Shown here: one piece after another, positions 10,907-18,842 of the stretch | Position numbering within the stretch: position 1 is the first letter of the stretch | Layout: the number at the start of each line of letters is the position of its first letter | NCBI RefSeq assembly: GCF_000424285.1 | Contig: NZ_AUJP01000016.1 | Coordinates: forward strand, 62,001-126,000 | Length of the DNA: 64,000 nucleotides | Direction: 5' to 3' | Source of the DNA: Butyrivibrio sp. MB2005 | Lineage (GTDB): Bacteria > Bacillota > Clostridia > Lachnospirales > Lachnospiraceae | Made by a program: the position numbers and the translations under genes | The notes under the pieces: generated by a model | What the model saw: the letters and a program-made list of their open reading frames with translations, nothing else | Told to the model about the DNA's origin: nothing | Databases searched by the model: none

Positions 10907-11040
10907 TTAGGTAAATTTAATCATCCATTAAACTTGCGTTTTATACCTCATTCTTGCTTTTATGATCAAATCGCATTAATTTAACTGCATTTTAAGAGAT
11001 ATTTAGGCATATTTAAGCCATTTTGTAATTATTTACCTAA
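10907..11040. promoter_or_regulatory. Divergent control region with inverted repeat TTAGGTAAAT / ATTTACCTAA
   Basis: A perfect 10-base inverted pair occurs at 10907-10916 and 11031-11040, separated by 114 bases, in the region between the mannan operon and the AraC-type gene. A near direct repeat (TTTAGGCATA, TTTAAGCCAT) lies at about 11002-11021. AraC-family regulators commonly bind such half-sites and may loop DNA between them. The rest of this AT-rich intergenic stretch shows only promoter-like hexamers. Confidence 0.4.
10940..10969 (-). promoter_or_regulatory. Predicted sigma-A promoter of the mannan operon
   Basis: On the minus strand the sequence reads TTGATC, an 18-base spacer, then TATAAA. 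It lies about 88 bases upstream of the binding-protein start codon. Spacing and hexamers fit a housekeeping promoter. It lies between the two arms of an inverted repeat that may be the regulator site. This is prediction by eye only. Confidence 0.45.
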
Positions 11041-11071
11041 TTTAATTAGCATTATTTAGCTAATTAACCGA

Positions 11072-11100
11072 TTGAATTTAACCTTTCTTTTAATTAAAAT
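11072..11100 (+). promoter_or_regulatory. Predicted promoter of the AraC-type regulator
   Basis: TTGAAT, a 17-base spacer and TAAAAT precede the regulator start by 22 bases. This would give a short leader that still contains the GGAG ribosome site at 11114-11117. This is an eye prediction. Confidence 0.4.
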
Positions 11101-11122
11101 AATCTCACCAAAAGGAGTTTTT

Positions 11123-12031
11123 ATGGTAGAAGCAGTACATAACAGAATAGAAGATCTAAACAGAATATTCCGTTTTCACAGACTTTTCGGAAGTGGTACA
11201 GAATTTACGGATGTTTTGGATACCAAGCGCTTTGTAGCAAGCCCTATTGAGAAACCGGACCCGCTTCTTATTAGCGCAAGATTTGGCGGCGCCATCACTT
11301 ATGGCATACCCACTACCTTTGAATGTGTCGATAATCCGTATTTTTTATTGCTCTATATTGAGAGAGGAGACGTGCTTATAAAGGCAAAAGAGAGCCTTAA
11401 GCTAAGAGAAAAGAATATGATCCTGATAGGTCCTGGCGAGAAGTTTCGTTTTGATACCAGCAGCACACCCTGCTACTTTCATATGTTTTTATTATCAGGG
11501 GACAGCCTTGGATTATATATAAATAAATCATTTGAAATAATAGAATTCGGAGAAAAATATGTGGAGGCGCAGCTGGCCTACCTTCAAAGACTTCTCCTTC
11601 GCCCGGGGCTTGATATTGAATTCATGAGGGCAAAGCTTCTTACTGACATTCTGACAGATGCATATCTTGCAGGAAGTAAAGCTTCTGCTCCGTCAGCGCC
11701 TTCCGGAATACCCGGACATGTGCAGGAAATGAAAAATATTCTTGACCGTGAATACAACAGTTCCATTACTCTGGGCACCTTGGAGAAACGTCTTTTCATA
11801 AGCAAATACAGGCTTTGCAGAGAGTTTAGCAGCTATTATGGGAGGTCACCTCTACAATACTTAAACAGCCTGAGGATTCAGAAAGCAAAAGCCCTTCTTG
11901 AGCAGACAGATATCAGCATCCATGCAATCGGCTATGATGTTGGCATATCAAACACAAGTCACTTTATAAAATTGTTCAAGAGAGAAACTTCGCAGACACC
12001 TGCCCAGTACAGGAAAAGCAAAAGCTCTTAG
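11123..12031 (+). CDS. AraC-family transcriptional regulator of mannan operon (probable)
   Basis: The 302-residue cytoplasmic regulator has an N-terminal cupin-like sensor (about 15-145; YGIPTTFECVDNPYFLLLYIERGD) and a C-terminal double helix-turn-helix (about 205-300; SITLGTLEKRLFISKYRLCREF and ISIHAIGYDVGISNTSHFIKLFKR). The final motif is the classic AraC second helix-turn-helix. The ATG at 11123 is chosen because GGAG lies 5 bases upstream; an in-frame TTG at 11072 falls inside the predicted promoter. It is divergent from the mannan operon, so it most likely activates it in response to a manno-oligosaccharide. Its stop codon lies in a hairpin shared with the convergent LacI-type gene. Confidence 0.9.
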   Translation: MVEAVHNRIEDLNRIFRFHRLFGSGTEFTDVLDTKRFVASPIEKPDPLLISARFGGAITYGIPTTFECVDNPYFLLLYIERGDVLIKAKESLKLREKNMILIGPGEKFRFDTSSTPCYFHMFLLSGDSLGLYINKSFEIIEFGEKYVEAQLAYLQRLLLRPGLDIEFMRAKLLTDILTDAYLAGSKASAPSAPSGIPGHVQEMKNILDREYNSSITLGTLEKRLFISKYRLCREFSSYYGRSPLQYLNSLRIQKAKALLEQTDISIHAIGYDVGISNTSHFIKLFKRETSQTPAQYRKSKSS

Positions 12032-12051
12032 CCATTTAGCTAAGAGCTTTT
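12020..12051. terminator. Bidirectional intrinsic terminator between convergent regulators
   Basis: A perfect 13-base-pair stem (AAAAGCTCTTAGC / GCTAAGAGCTTTT) with a 6-base loop spans this site. The stop codons of both convergent genes (TAG at 12029-12031 and, on the other strand, TAA at 12036-12038) fall inside it. The T-rich ends serve both directions, so it can stop transcripts from either side. Confidence 0.75.
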
Positions 12052-13058
12052 ACACTGCTTTTTTCTACAAGATTACCTGTAACAATATGCATTCCGGTTT
12101 TTACGCTTTCTCCCTTGAGGAGCGCATTCATATATCCCACTGCATTTTGCACCATTACAGGAATATCTACTTCATAAGTTGTTATTTCCACGTCGCAGGC
12201 CCCGGGATAAATATAGTTATCATAGCCCACAACCGAAAAATCTTCAGGAATGCTATATCCTTCTTTTTCAAGCCTTCTTATCAGAACTCCCGCTGTCAGA
12301 TCGCAGTTACACACGAATGCTGTAGGAAGCTCAAGCGGAAGCGGCAGCTTATCCGGTTCAAAAATAATTCCTGTGGTCTTATCTCTGTCCTCTATCTGCC
12401 AGTCAGGTCTTACAGGAACTCCATGCTCCATCATGGACTTAACATATCCAAGATATCTGTCCGTTATTGAAGTGGTAATAAGCGGAGATCCTACAAAGGC
12501 TATATCCTTGTGACCATGCTCAAAAAGATAATTGGTCATATAGTACGAACCATAGAAGCTGTCTGAAATAACAGAAACATCTCTCCCTGATTCATCTGCA
12601 AAATCCAGATAAAGTACAGGCAGATCTCCCATAATCCCCTTAATATAATCGCAGTACTCACTTGAAAACTCGCCCTGAAGGATCAGCGCCTGAACCTTTT
12701 TTTCTTTAATAACCTTCGGCGCGATCAGATCCTTTTCCATGTCATGGGTGATAATCTCAAGCATGGCAAAATCACCCTGACTTCCAAGCTCGGAAGAAAG
12801 GAGCTGATACATTTGCATATAAAAGGAATTGTATTTGGTGAAATGCTTATCATGAATGATGATGCCAATATTGCGGCCTTTATCCTCGCTCTTAGAAGCT
12901 GCTGCAGGCTGAACGTAACCCATCTCATCAGCAAGCTTTATAATCCTGCTGCGCATAGCTTCGCTGACACCCTTTTGACCGGTAAGTGCCTTGGATACCG
13001 TAACCACACTTACTCCAACTTCTTTTGCGATGTCTGCCATCTTAACAGTCTTAGCCAT
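12036..13058 (-). CDS. LacI/GalR-family transcriptional repressor
   Basis: The DNA-binding headpiece is VKMADIAKEVGVSVVTVSKAL (about 5-25), followed by the hinge and a periplasmic-binding-protein-like effector domain (NIGIIIHDKHF at about 60, PTAFVCNCDLTAG, SVVGYDNYIYPG near the end). The 340-residue length is normal. The ATG at 13058 is preferred because AAGG lies 9 bases upstream; the ATG at 13067 has no spacing to that site. It sits between the mannan and PTS operons and could control either or both. A palindrome at the start of the PTS operon is a possible operator. The effector sugar is unknown. Confidence 0.88.
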   Translation of the reverse strand: MAKTVKMADIAKEVGVSVVTVSKALTGQKGVSEAMRSRIIKLADEMGYVQPAAASKSEDKGRNIGIIIHDKHFTKYNSFYMQMYQLLSSELGSQGDFAMLEIITHDMEKDLIAPKVIKEKKVQALILQGEFSSEYCDYIKGIMGDLPVLYLDFADESGRDVSVISDSFYGSYYMTNYLFEHGHKDIAFVGSPLITTSITDRYLGYVKSMMEHGVPVRPDWQIEDRDKTTGIIFEPDKLPLPLELPTAFVCNCDLTAGVLIRRLEKEGYSIPEDFSVVGYDNYIYPGACDVEITTYEVDIPVMVQNAVGYMNALLKGESVKTGMHIVTGNLVEKSSVKALS

Positions 13059-13095
13059 TTTCGTCATCCTTAATTAGAATTTTGATTTCTCTTGA

Positions 13096-13124
13096 ATGAT
13101 ACTATATCGCTGTTATAAACTCAA
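13096..13124 (-). promoter_or_regulatory. Predicted promoter of the LacI-type gene
   Basis: On the minus strand TTGAGT, 17 bases, TATCAT lies about 40 bases upstream of the start codon. Hexamers and spacing match a sigma-A promoter. It starts downstream of the PTS-operon terminator, so the repressor appears to be its own transcription unit. Confidence 0.5.
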
Positions 13125-13180
13125 TTGCTAAAAGCGGAGTGCCTTTTTATTTCACAGAAAACCCTATTGAATAAAAAAAG

Positions 13181-13211
13181 AAAGCACTGTAGTTTGGGGA
13201 TTCAGTGCTTT
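13181..13211 (-). terminator. Intrinsic terminator of the PTS operon
   Basis: A 9-base-pair stem (AAAGCACTG / CAGTGCTTT) with a 13-base loop is followed on the minus strand by CTTTTTTT. It lies 47 bases after the stop of the HPr-like gene and marks the end of the operon. Confidence 0.75.
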
Positions 13212-13257
13212 CGTTCTCAAAAAAGAGAAAAATTTGGAGATATATGATATACAGGTA

Positions 13258-13515
13258 TCACAGATTAACCTGCATATACCGTTGTAATGCTGCTTCTGCT
13301 TGGGCCTCATCATCGCCATCACAGGTAATTGTGATGACTTCGCCGCATTTTATTCCAAGGGTCATAACAGCAAACAGATCTTTAAGATCGACGCTACCTC
13401 CGTTACCCTTAGCCGTTATGCCACAGGAATATTCATTGGCGATTTTTATAAGCCCTCCTGCGGTGAGTGCATGAACACCCTCAGGATCTTTAACTGTATG
13501 TGTGATTTCTCTCAT
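13258..13515 (-). CDS. HPr-family PTS phosphocarrier paralogue with altered sites
   Basis: This 85-residue protein has the HPr fold signature from end to end (GLIKIANEYSCGI; LFAVMTLGIKCGEVITIT). The phosphorylatable His is at position 15 (EGVHAL). The normally conserved Arg17-Pro18 is Leu-Thr, and the regulatory Ser46 is Asp (DLKDLF). It could pass phosphate from enzyme I to the operon's own EIIA, but HPr kinase could not phosphorylate position 46, and the Asp may mimic a phosphoserine. The start at 13515 is chosen because GGAGG lies 4 bases upstream and gives a normal HPr N-terminus; an ATG 18 bases earlier precedes that site. It is the last gene of the PTS operon. The housekeeping ptsH must be elsewhere. 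Confidence 0.85.
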   Translation of the reverse strand: MREITHTVKDPEGVHALTAGGLIKIANEYSCGITAKGNGGSVDLKDLFAVMTLGIKCGEVITITCDGDDEAQAEAALQRYMQVNL

Positions 13516-13542
13516 ACATCCTCCGCTTCGCATAAGCAGTTT

Positions 13543-13575
13543 CGAATATTCGGGAGAATCCTTCAGAATTCTCCC
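13543..13575. other. Intercistronic palindrome and hairpin before the HPr-like gene
   Basis: CGAATATTCG (13543-13552) is a perfect palindrome. Directly beside it GGGAGAAT and ATTCTCCC (13552-13559 and 13568-13575) can form an 8-base-pair hairpin. No T-run follows on the minus strand, so this is more likely an mRNA processing or stability element than a terminator. Confidence 0.4.
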
Positions 13576-13590
13576 AGTTCATAACTATTA

Positions 13591-14853
13591 TCAGATTTCT
13601 ACGCCGTAGTGCTCAAAGAGGATCTTCTCAGCCTCAGGATTCCAGAGACCGCTGTGAGCCTTGCAGCACTCATCAAGCTTAGCAAAAAGAGGATCACTCT
13701 CACCAAGTTTTCCAAAGTCATCTATAGCTGTAAGAGGCATCTCGATCTGTGTGTAGATAAGCTTCTTTCCGCCGGGTATATTGGGCAGGTTGCAGGTTGT
13801 CTCTGCTGCTGCATCAAGGCCACCAATATGTGTAACCATAACAGAAGGGTTGATCTCACCCTTTGCAGCCAGCTGAAGTGCCTCAAGAAGATCGTCATTA
13901 TTACCACCTGTAGTACCGAGAATATGGGTACTTGTGTAGTGTGAGTTGTAAAGATTTATCTCTGCCTTAAACTGATTATCTGTAGGGCCCGCAAAGAAGT
14001 TCATGCAACCATCAAAAGCAAGAAGTCTGTCGCCCATCTCGGCAACGGCTCTTACGGGTACGTATACAAATACGTCATCATAGCCGTGACCTTCAGTGAT
14101 ATCCATAAGCTTCTGTTCAGCATCAGCTCCCGAAGAGTTGAAATAGATAAGCTCTATTCCCTTTGATGCTGCATACTCAGGACTGATAACCTCTGCTGCT
14201 CTCTGCAGTTTCGCATCATCAAGATCTGTTACTACGATTCTCTTAGGCTTATTCTCAAATCTAAGGCCATAGCTTACTGCTCCAAGGCCCATAGGTCCGC
14301 AGCCGCCCATGATAAGGATGTTGCCGCCTTCCTTTGTGCCCATTGCATGGTCATAGTTCTGCTTATTTGTATGATAGTTAGCATGGTATCCTCCGATAAT
14401 GCAGCTCATGGGCTCTCCAAGGGATGCCTGATAGAAGCTCTCTCCGTCATAGGGAAGAAGTGCATCCAGCTCCATAACCTCGTGAAGCATGATGCAGTAT
14501 GTTGCATCTCCGCCGCAGAATCTGTAGGAATATCCGGGAGAATCAAGCTTGCCCTGATAGTTAAGAGCAGGCTGAAGTGCCCACTTATCGCCAACCTTAT
14601 ACTTATCCTTCCACTTTTCACCTACTTCAACGATGACACCTGAACACTCATGTCCTGTGATAACAGGATTCACATCGATATCCTGAGGTGCTCTCTTGTG
14701 CTTCTTGCCCTGCTTTGCAAGCTTATAGGTGGACATGCAGATACTGTCACTTATTACCTTAACAAGAATCTCATCATCCTTTATCTGCGGAAGCTCGAAC
14801 TCATCGAGTCTTAAATCCATTTCTCCGTACATTCTGACTGCTTTTGTTTTCAT
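13591..14853 (-). CDS. Zinc-type alcohol dehydrogenase, L-sorbose-1-phosphate reductase (SorE/YggP) like
   Basis: This 420-residue medium-chain dehydrogenase should oxidise or reduce a phosphorylated polyol or ketose delivered by the PTS. The catalytic-zinc ligands are probably the Cys in DSICMSTYK, the His-Glu in GHECSG (about 68-69) and the Glu in SLGEPMSC. The nucleotide-binding segment is MGGCGPMGLGAV with an acidic VVTDLD after the second strand. The usual four-cysteine structural zinc lobe is absent, as in the SorE/YggP branch. It sits between EIIA and the HPr-like gene and takes the place that mtlD holds in mannitol operons. The exact substrate is not readable; sorbose-1-phosphate or another hexitol-phosphate couple is possible. 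Confidence 0.82.
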   Translation of the reverse strand: MKTKAVRMYGEMDLRLDEFELPQIKDDEILVKVISDSICMSTYKLAKQGKKHKRAPQDIDVNPVITGHECSGVIVEVGEKWKDKYKVGDKWALQPALNYQGKLDSPGYSYRFCGGDATYCIMLHEVMELDALLPYDGESFYQASLGEPMSCIIGGYHANYHTNKQNYDHAMGTKEGGNILIMGGCGPMGLGAVSYGLRFENKPKRIVVTDLDDAKLQRAAEVISPEYAASKGIELIYFNSSGADAEQKLMDITEGHGYDDVFVYVPVRAVAEMGDRLLAFDGCMNFFAGPTDNQFKAEINLYNSHYTSTHILGTTGGNNDDLLEALQLAAKGEINPSVMVTHIGGLDAAAETTCNLPNIPGGKKLIYTQIEMPLTAIDDFGKLGESDPLFAKLDECCKAHSGLWNPEAEKILFEHYGVEI

Positions 14854-14878
14854 CTATATTACCTCCGAAAATGCAGAA

Positions 14879-15298
14879 TTATCCTTCAAACATTCTGCTG
14901 ATCTCTTCTTCATTAAGTTTAAGCAGGTCCTCAAGTCCCTGTTTATCTGAGAACGTCATGGCTATTTTCTGTAAAACCTCAAGATGCTCATCGCCAACAG
15001 CAGCTATTCCTATAACCACTCTGACCTTCTCGCTTGCACCCCAGTCCAGTCCCTCGGGGAAAGTCATGAGTACAAGACCTGTTTTCTTTATATATTTCTT
15101 AGCTTCCTCAATTCCATGAGGTATTGCTATTTCATTCCCTATATATGTATTAAATACCTTCTCTTTATCCAGCATGGCCTGAGTATAACTCTCGTCCGTG
15201 CATCCCTGTGATGAAAAGATTTCGCCAATCCTTCTGATAACATCTTCCTTGCTGCTGCCTTTTTGATTTATAAAGATATTTTTAGTTTCCAGTATCAT
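14879..15298 (-). CDS. PTS EIIA component, mannitol/fructose family
   Basis: This is a cytoplasmic 139-residue phosphocarrier that takes phosphate from HPr and gives it to the EIIB domain encoded by the first gene. The active-site motif is NEIAIPHGI with His61. The downstream core (GLVLMTFPEGLDWG; VRVVIGIAAVGDEHLEVLQKIA) is typical of PTS_EIIA_2 domains. It stands alone here instead of being fused to EIICB. The start has GGAGG nearby (minus strand AAGGAGGAACAC). Gaps to the dehydrogenase and to the regulator are 25 and 14 bases, consistent with one transcript. Confidence 0.92.
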   Translation of the reverse strand: MILETKNIFINQKGSSKEDVIRRIGEIFSSQGCTDESYTQAMLDKEKVFNTYIGNEIAIPHGIEEAKKYIKKTGLVLMTFPEGLDWGASEKVRVVIGIAAVGDEHLEVLQKIAMTFSDKQGLEDLLKLNEEEISRMFEG

Positions 15299-15312
15299 GT
15301 GTTCCTCCTTAC

Positions 15313-17349
15313 CTACAGATCACCAAGCTGCTCACTAAAATAGCCTCTTAGTATTTCCTGCAGTTTTTCCTTAATTCCTTCTTCGTCGCTCTTTTGCAGT
15401 ATTCGTAAAAATTCTTCGTCTTCGATAATGGCGCTTGAAACCCTTCCAAGCATTTCCGAATTCTGCTGTCTGTGGTCATCAAGTGGCATCGTCATACAAA
15501 GTGCTGCCCTGATGCCCTGCAGCTTTTCATCCGCAAAAGGTTCCTCTTCCTTGGGTCCTACCGTTATTATCTGGCAATCCTTTACAGCCTTTGATCTGCA
15601 GTGGAAGAGTGCAATTCCTATCTCAGGGAAAAGCTGACTCATCACCTGCTCTCTTGCGAGGATATCAGCTGCCAAAACTGCTGCAGCCCGTGGTGAATCC
15701 GTAATATCCGCCGCGATCTGTCTGATCATCGACTCAAGACTTATATCAGTCTGAACTGTCAGATGATGATACCTTCTAATAACACCTTTAACTCTGGTTA
15801 TTATGTTATTGATCTCATCTAGCTGCCTGGTGAAATCATTGTTTTCCTGCCTTGCAGGCATGGATGCATATTCATCGATCTTTACACTGATCTGAAGTAC
15901 ATCCCTGTTAGTAATAAGCGGATTAACAAGGCAATAATCTACGCCAAGCTCGTCCACATTTATGCTTGATATGAAAAAATCAGTTCTCGAAACTGTATGC
16001 TGGGTAATCTCGTCTACCCCGTATGCTTTAAGTACTATATCCCAGTCGGAAAACTGGCTTTTTAGCTTTGCCATCATAAGCTGCGCTACACCAAAACCGC
16101 TGGCACAAATAACACCTATGGTAACAGTTCGCTTCTTACGCCTTCTGGAATCTATCCTCTCTCTTGCTGCGCCAAAATGCATTGCAAGATATCCAATCTC
16201 GGCATCATTTGGCACGAGAGAAGTTTTCTGTGTAATAACCCTTGCTGCCTTCTCACATCTGGAATATATATCAGGATATTCCTGCTTTATCTGGGACAAC
16301 AGAGGATTACTTATGGTCATTTCATTTTTAATTCTGTAAAGCGTAGGCTCTAAGTGGACCATCAGACCTCTTATAAAGTCGTCATCATACCTTAGCTCTC
16401 TGGCAAGTCCCGGATCAAAGACATCTATCATGCCTTCAATTATCACCATGAGTTCATCTGTATTAATGCCGCTCTCGCCGATAACATCACTGGTGTAATT
16501 GAGCTTTGCTCCGTTTATATGAAGCAAAATGTTGTTGACCTCAGATTCCGGTATTTCTATGGAAAATTCCTTCTCCAGCGCCGTTGCAATGTTCTTTGCT
16601 ATGTCGTAACCCTTATCAAACCTTGCATCGTAGCTGTCTTCACTAACAAGCTCGCCCTGAAGGATTCTCTCAACTGCCACAGCCAGATGTACCAAAAGTC
16701 CTATATATGCATCATTTGTAAGAAGATGAAGATAAGGTTCCTCCACTTTTTCCAGGACTGATTCAACCTCTGAGAGGATTTCTTCATTCATCAAAAGATA
16801 GATATTATCTCCTGCTGATGTGATTTCCTTGGTCTTCATATTCTCAGTGACAAAGCGCTGCATAGCCATGCGGTAGCTTTTTTCACTGCCGGAAAGCGTT
16901 ATGCCATAGCCGGGCTTTCTTATGATCTCAAGCTTACATTCCCTTGCCCATTCATCTATAGCTTCAAGGTCGGTGCTTATAGTCGCTTCGCTGACACCGA
17001 ACATATTGCTGTAGTAAAAGAGCTTCTGGGGTTCCCTATTTCTCAAAAGCTCAAGCTTCAGGAGTTTTCGCCTCTGTTCTTTATCAGAAACCACCTGCTC
17101 CTTGCGGGCTTTGAGAATCCCCATGAGCTGCTGTTTAGCCTCGGGATCACCCTCTATCTGGCTGCCTTCGCCTTTTTTACGCACCAGGGTAAGACCATGG
17201 TCCTTTACGATGCTTCCTATATAGTCGGCTTCCCTTAAAATAGTGCGCTTACTCACACCCAGAGCATCAGCCACCTCCTGATCAGTGGCCGGCTGCTCTG
17301 CGCCAAGCAAATATATTAAAATCTGTCTTATGCGTGGTGTAAGTTCCAT
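15313..17349 (-). CDS. MtlR-like PRD transcriptional activator with EIIB and EIIA domains
   Basis: This 678-residue regulator is controlled by PTS phosphorylation. Domains in order are an N-terminal winged helix (about 1-65; QEVADALGVSKRTILREADYI), a second HTH/Mga-like region (about 90-170), PRD1 with His221 and His277, PRD2 with His332 and His391, an EIIB-Gat-like domain with Cys415 (IGVICASGFGVAQ) and an EIIA-like domain with His583 (GIALFHCRSKAV). This is the full MtlR architecture with all phosphorylatable residues present. It lies between EIICB and EIIA. A likely binding site (TTGTCAC-9-GTGACAA) sits upstream of the operon promoter. By analogy with Bacillus MtlR, PRD2 phosphorylation by HPr activates it, and phosphorylation of the EIIB-like and EIIA-like domains restrains it. 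Confidence 0.9.
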   Translation of the reverse strand: MELTPRIRQILIYLLGAEQPATDQEVADALGVSKRTILREADYIGSIVKDHGLTLVRKKGEGSQIEGDPEAKQQLMGILKARKEQVVSDKEQRRKLLKLELLRNREPQKLFYYSNMFGVSEATISTDLEAIDEWARECKLEIIRKPGYGITLSGSEKSYRMAMQRFVTENMKTKEITSAGDNIYLLMNEEILSEVESVLEKVEEPYLHLLTNDAYIGLLVHLAVAVERILQGELVSEDSYDARFDKGYDIAKNIATALEKEFSIEIPESEVNNILLHINGAKLNYTSDVIGESGINTDELMVIIEGMIDVFDPGLARELRYDDDFIRGLMVHLEPTLYRIKNEMTISNPLLSQIKQEYPDIYSRCEKAARVITQKTSLVPNDAEIGYLAMHFGAARERIDSRRRKKRTVTIGVICASGFGVAQLMMAKLKSQFSDWDIVLKAYGVDEITQHTVSRTDFFISSINVDELGVDYCLVNPLITNRDVLQISVKIDEYASMPARQENNDFTRQLDEINNIITRVKGVIRRYHHLTVQTDISLESMIRQIAADITDSPRAAAVLAADILAREQVMSQLFPEIGIALFHCRSKAVKDCQIITVGPKEEEPFADEKLQGIRAALCMTMPLDDHRQQNSEMLGRVSSAIIEDEEFLRILQKSDEEGIKEKLQEILRGYFSEQLGDL

Positions 17350-17367
17350 TTGAATCTCTTTTCTTAT

Positions 17368-18771
17368 TTACGCTCTCAGCTCATTTGCCAGCGCATCATA
17401 CTCAGGTGCTGACATGAAATTGCTGATAGTGATCACTCTCACGCCGGGAGCACTCTTTTTAGCTCTTGCCGCAAGATCCTGATGTGTTACAACTATCTGA
17501 GCATCTTCAGGAATTTCAGAAACAGAAGCATGCTTAACTTCGATATCTGTTCTTCCTACCTCTGATAATTTTTTTCTTAAAACTGTTGCACCCATTGCTG
17601 ATGAACCCATTCCGGCATCACATGCAAATACGATGTGCTTGATGTCTGAAGGTGCTACATTTACAAGTGCATCAGCTGCTGTAGAAACTGTGCTTGCAGC
17701 AACACCCTTTGCCTGAGCCTTCATCTCTCTCATCTTCTCTGTAGAATCCTCAAGACTCTGCTTGGAGTTTGAAAGTCTGATGATAGGAGCAGCGATTGCG
17801 AAGGATACGCCTGCAGCAACTACAACTGAGAGAAGAACCATGAAGGTTGTTCCTCTGGGAGCCATACCAAGGTATGCAATGATTGATCCGGGTGACGGAG
17901 GTCCTGCAAGGCCAAGGTTGAATGCTGTGTTGAAGATCATAGCTGCTACTGAACCGCCGATTGTTGCAAGTAAAAGAAGCGGGTTCATAAGTACATAAGG
18001 GAAGTAAATCTCGTGGATACCGCCAAGGAGGTGTACGATAAGTGCTCCGGGTGCGGAATCCTTTGTAACCTTATCTTTAGCAAATAACCAGTAAGCGAGA
18101 AGTACGCCTGTACCTGCACCGGGGTTTGTCTCTATCATGTAGAAGATAGATTTTCCTGCGTTAGCAACCTGCTCTGCTCCAAGAGGAGTAAAGATACCAT
18201 GGTTGATAGCGTTGTTAAGGAAAAGAACCTTAGCAGGCTCAACAAATACTGATACAAGAGGCAGAATGTTGTTTTCAACAAGTACTGCAACACCTGCGTT
18301 AAGAACTGCAAGTACGCCGCCCATGAAGGGTCCGATTACGTAGTAACCGAGAATAGCAAGGCCCAGGCCAAGGATACCAACTGAGAAGTTGTTAACCAGC
18401 ATCTCAAATCCTGTAGGGATCTTACCCTCAACTGCCTTGTCAAACTTCTTGATAACAAGTCCTGCAAGAGGTCCTGCGATCATAGCGCCCATGAACATTG
18501 TGTACTCTGTTCCGCAGATGACACCGATTGTCATGATTGCACCCATAACTGCTCCGCGGTTTCCGCCAACCATCTTACCACCCTGGTAAGCAATGAGGAT
18601 TGGAAGCAGATATGTAAGCATAGGACCAACTATTGTGCTAAGCTGTGCATTTGGGAGCCAGCCGGTGTCAATGAAAAGTGCTGTCAAAAGTCCCCATGCT
18701 ATAAATGCGCCGATATTCGGCATGACCATTCCACTTAGGAATCGGCCAAAACTTTGAATCTTTTCTTTCAT
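17368..18771 (-). CDS. PTS mannitol-family EIICB transporter
   Basis: This 467-residue permease imports and phosphorylates a hexitol. The EIIC membrane part (about 1-335) begins SFGRFLSGMVMPNIGAFIAWG and contains the family motifs NAINHGIFTPLG (about 187-198) and GIHEIYFPYVLMNP (about 251-264). After a charged linker, the EIIB domain starts near 377 with Cys384 in FACDAGMGSSAMGA. The EIIA part present in E. coli MtlA is supplied by a separate gene. The start at 18771 has AAGGGG about 8 bases upstream; an earlier in-frame ATG at 18816 would add 15 non-family residues. It is the first gene of the operon. Substrate could be mannitol or a related polyol such as the unknown one of E. coli CmtA. 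Confidence 0.92.
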   Translation of the reverse strand: MKEKIQSFGRFLSGMVMPNIGAFIAWGLLTALFIDTGWLPNAQLSTIVGPMLTYLLPILIAYQGGKMVGGNRGAVMGAIMTIGVICGTEYTMFMGAMIAGPLAGLVIKKFDKAVEGKIPTGFEMLVNNFSVGILGLGLAILGYYVIGPFMGGVLAVLNAGVAVLVENNILPLVSVFVEPAKVLFLNNAINHGIFTPLGAEQVANAGKSIFYMIETNPGAGTGVLLAYWLFAKDKVTKDSAPGALIVHLLGGIHEIYFPYVLMNPLLLLATIGGSVAAMIFNTAFNLGLAGPPSPGSIIAYLGMAPRGTTFMVLLSVVVAAGVSFAIAAPIIRLSNSKQSLEDSTEKMREMKAQAKGVAASTVSTAADALVNVAPSDIKHIVFACDAGMGSSAMGATVLRKKLSEVGRTDIEVKHASVSEIPEDAQIVVTHQDLAARAKKSAPGVRVITISNFMSAPEYDALANELRA

Positions 18772-18809
18772 TTGGATTTCCCCTTCCCAACCTGATATAC
18801 AGGTAAGCT

Positions 18810-18825
18810 CCGGCACGTCTGCCGG
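18810..18825. other. Leader stem-loop of the PTS operon
   Basis: CCGGCA-CGTC-TGCCGG forms a 6-base-pair stem with a 4-base loop in the untranslated leader, about 40-55 bases before the EIICB start. A second small inverted repeat, ACCTG-ATATA-CAGGT, lies at 18790-18804. No T-run follows, so neither looks like an attenuator by itself. Confidence 0.35.
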
Positions 18826-18842
18826 TATTCTGAGTAATTATC

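Noticed and set aside
18790..18825. Riboswitch or antiterminator in the PTS leader
   Set aside because: Only two short stem-loops are seen, with no conserved aptamer core and no terminator-like T-run before the first gene.
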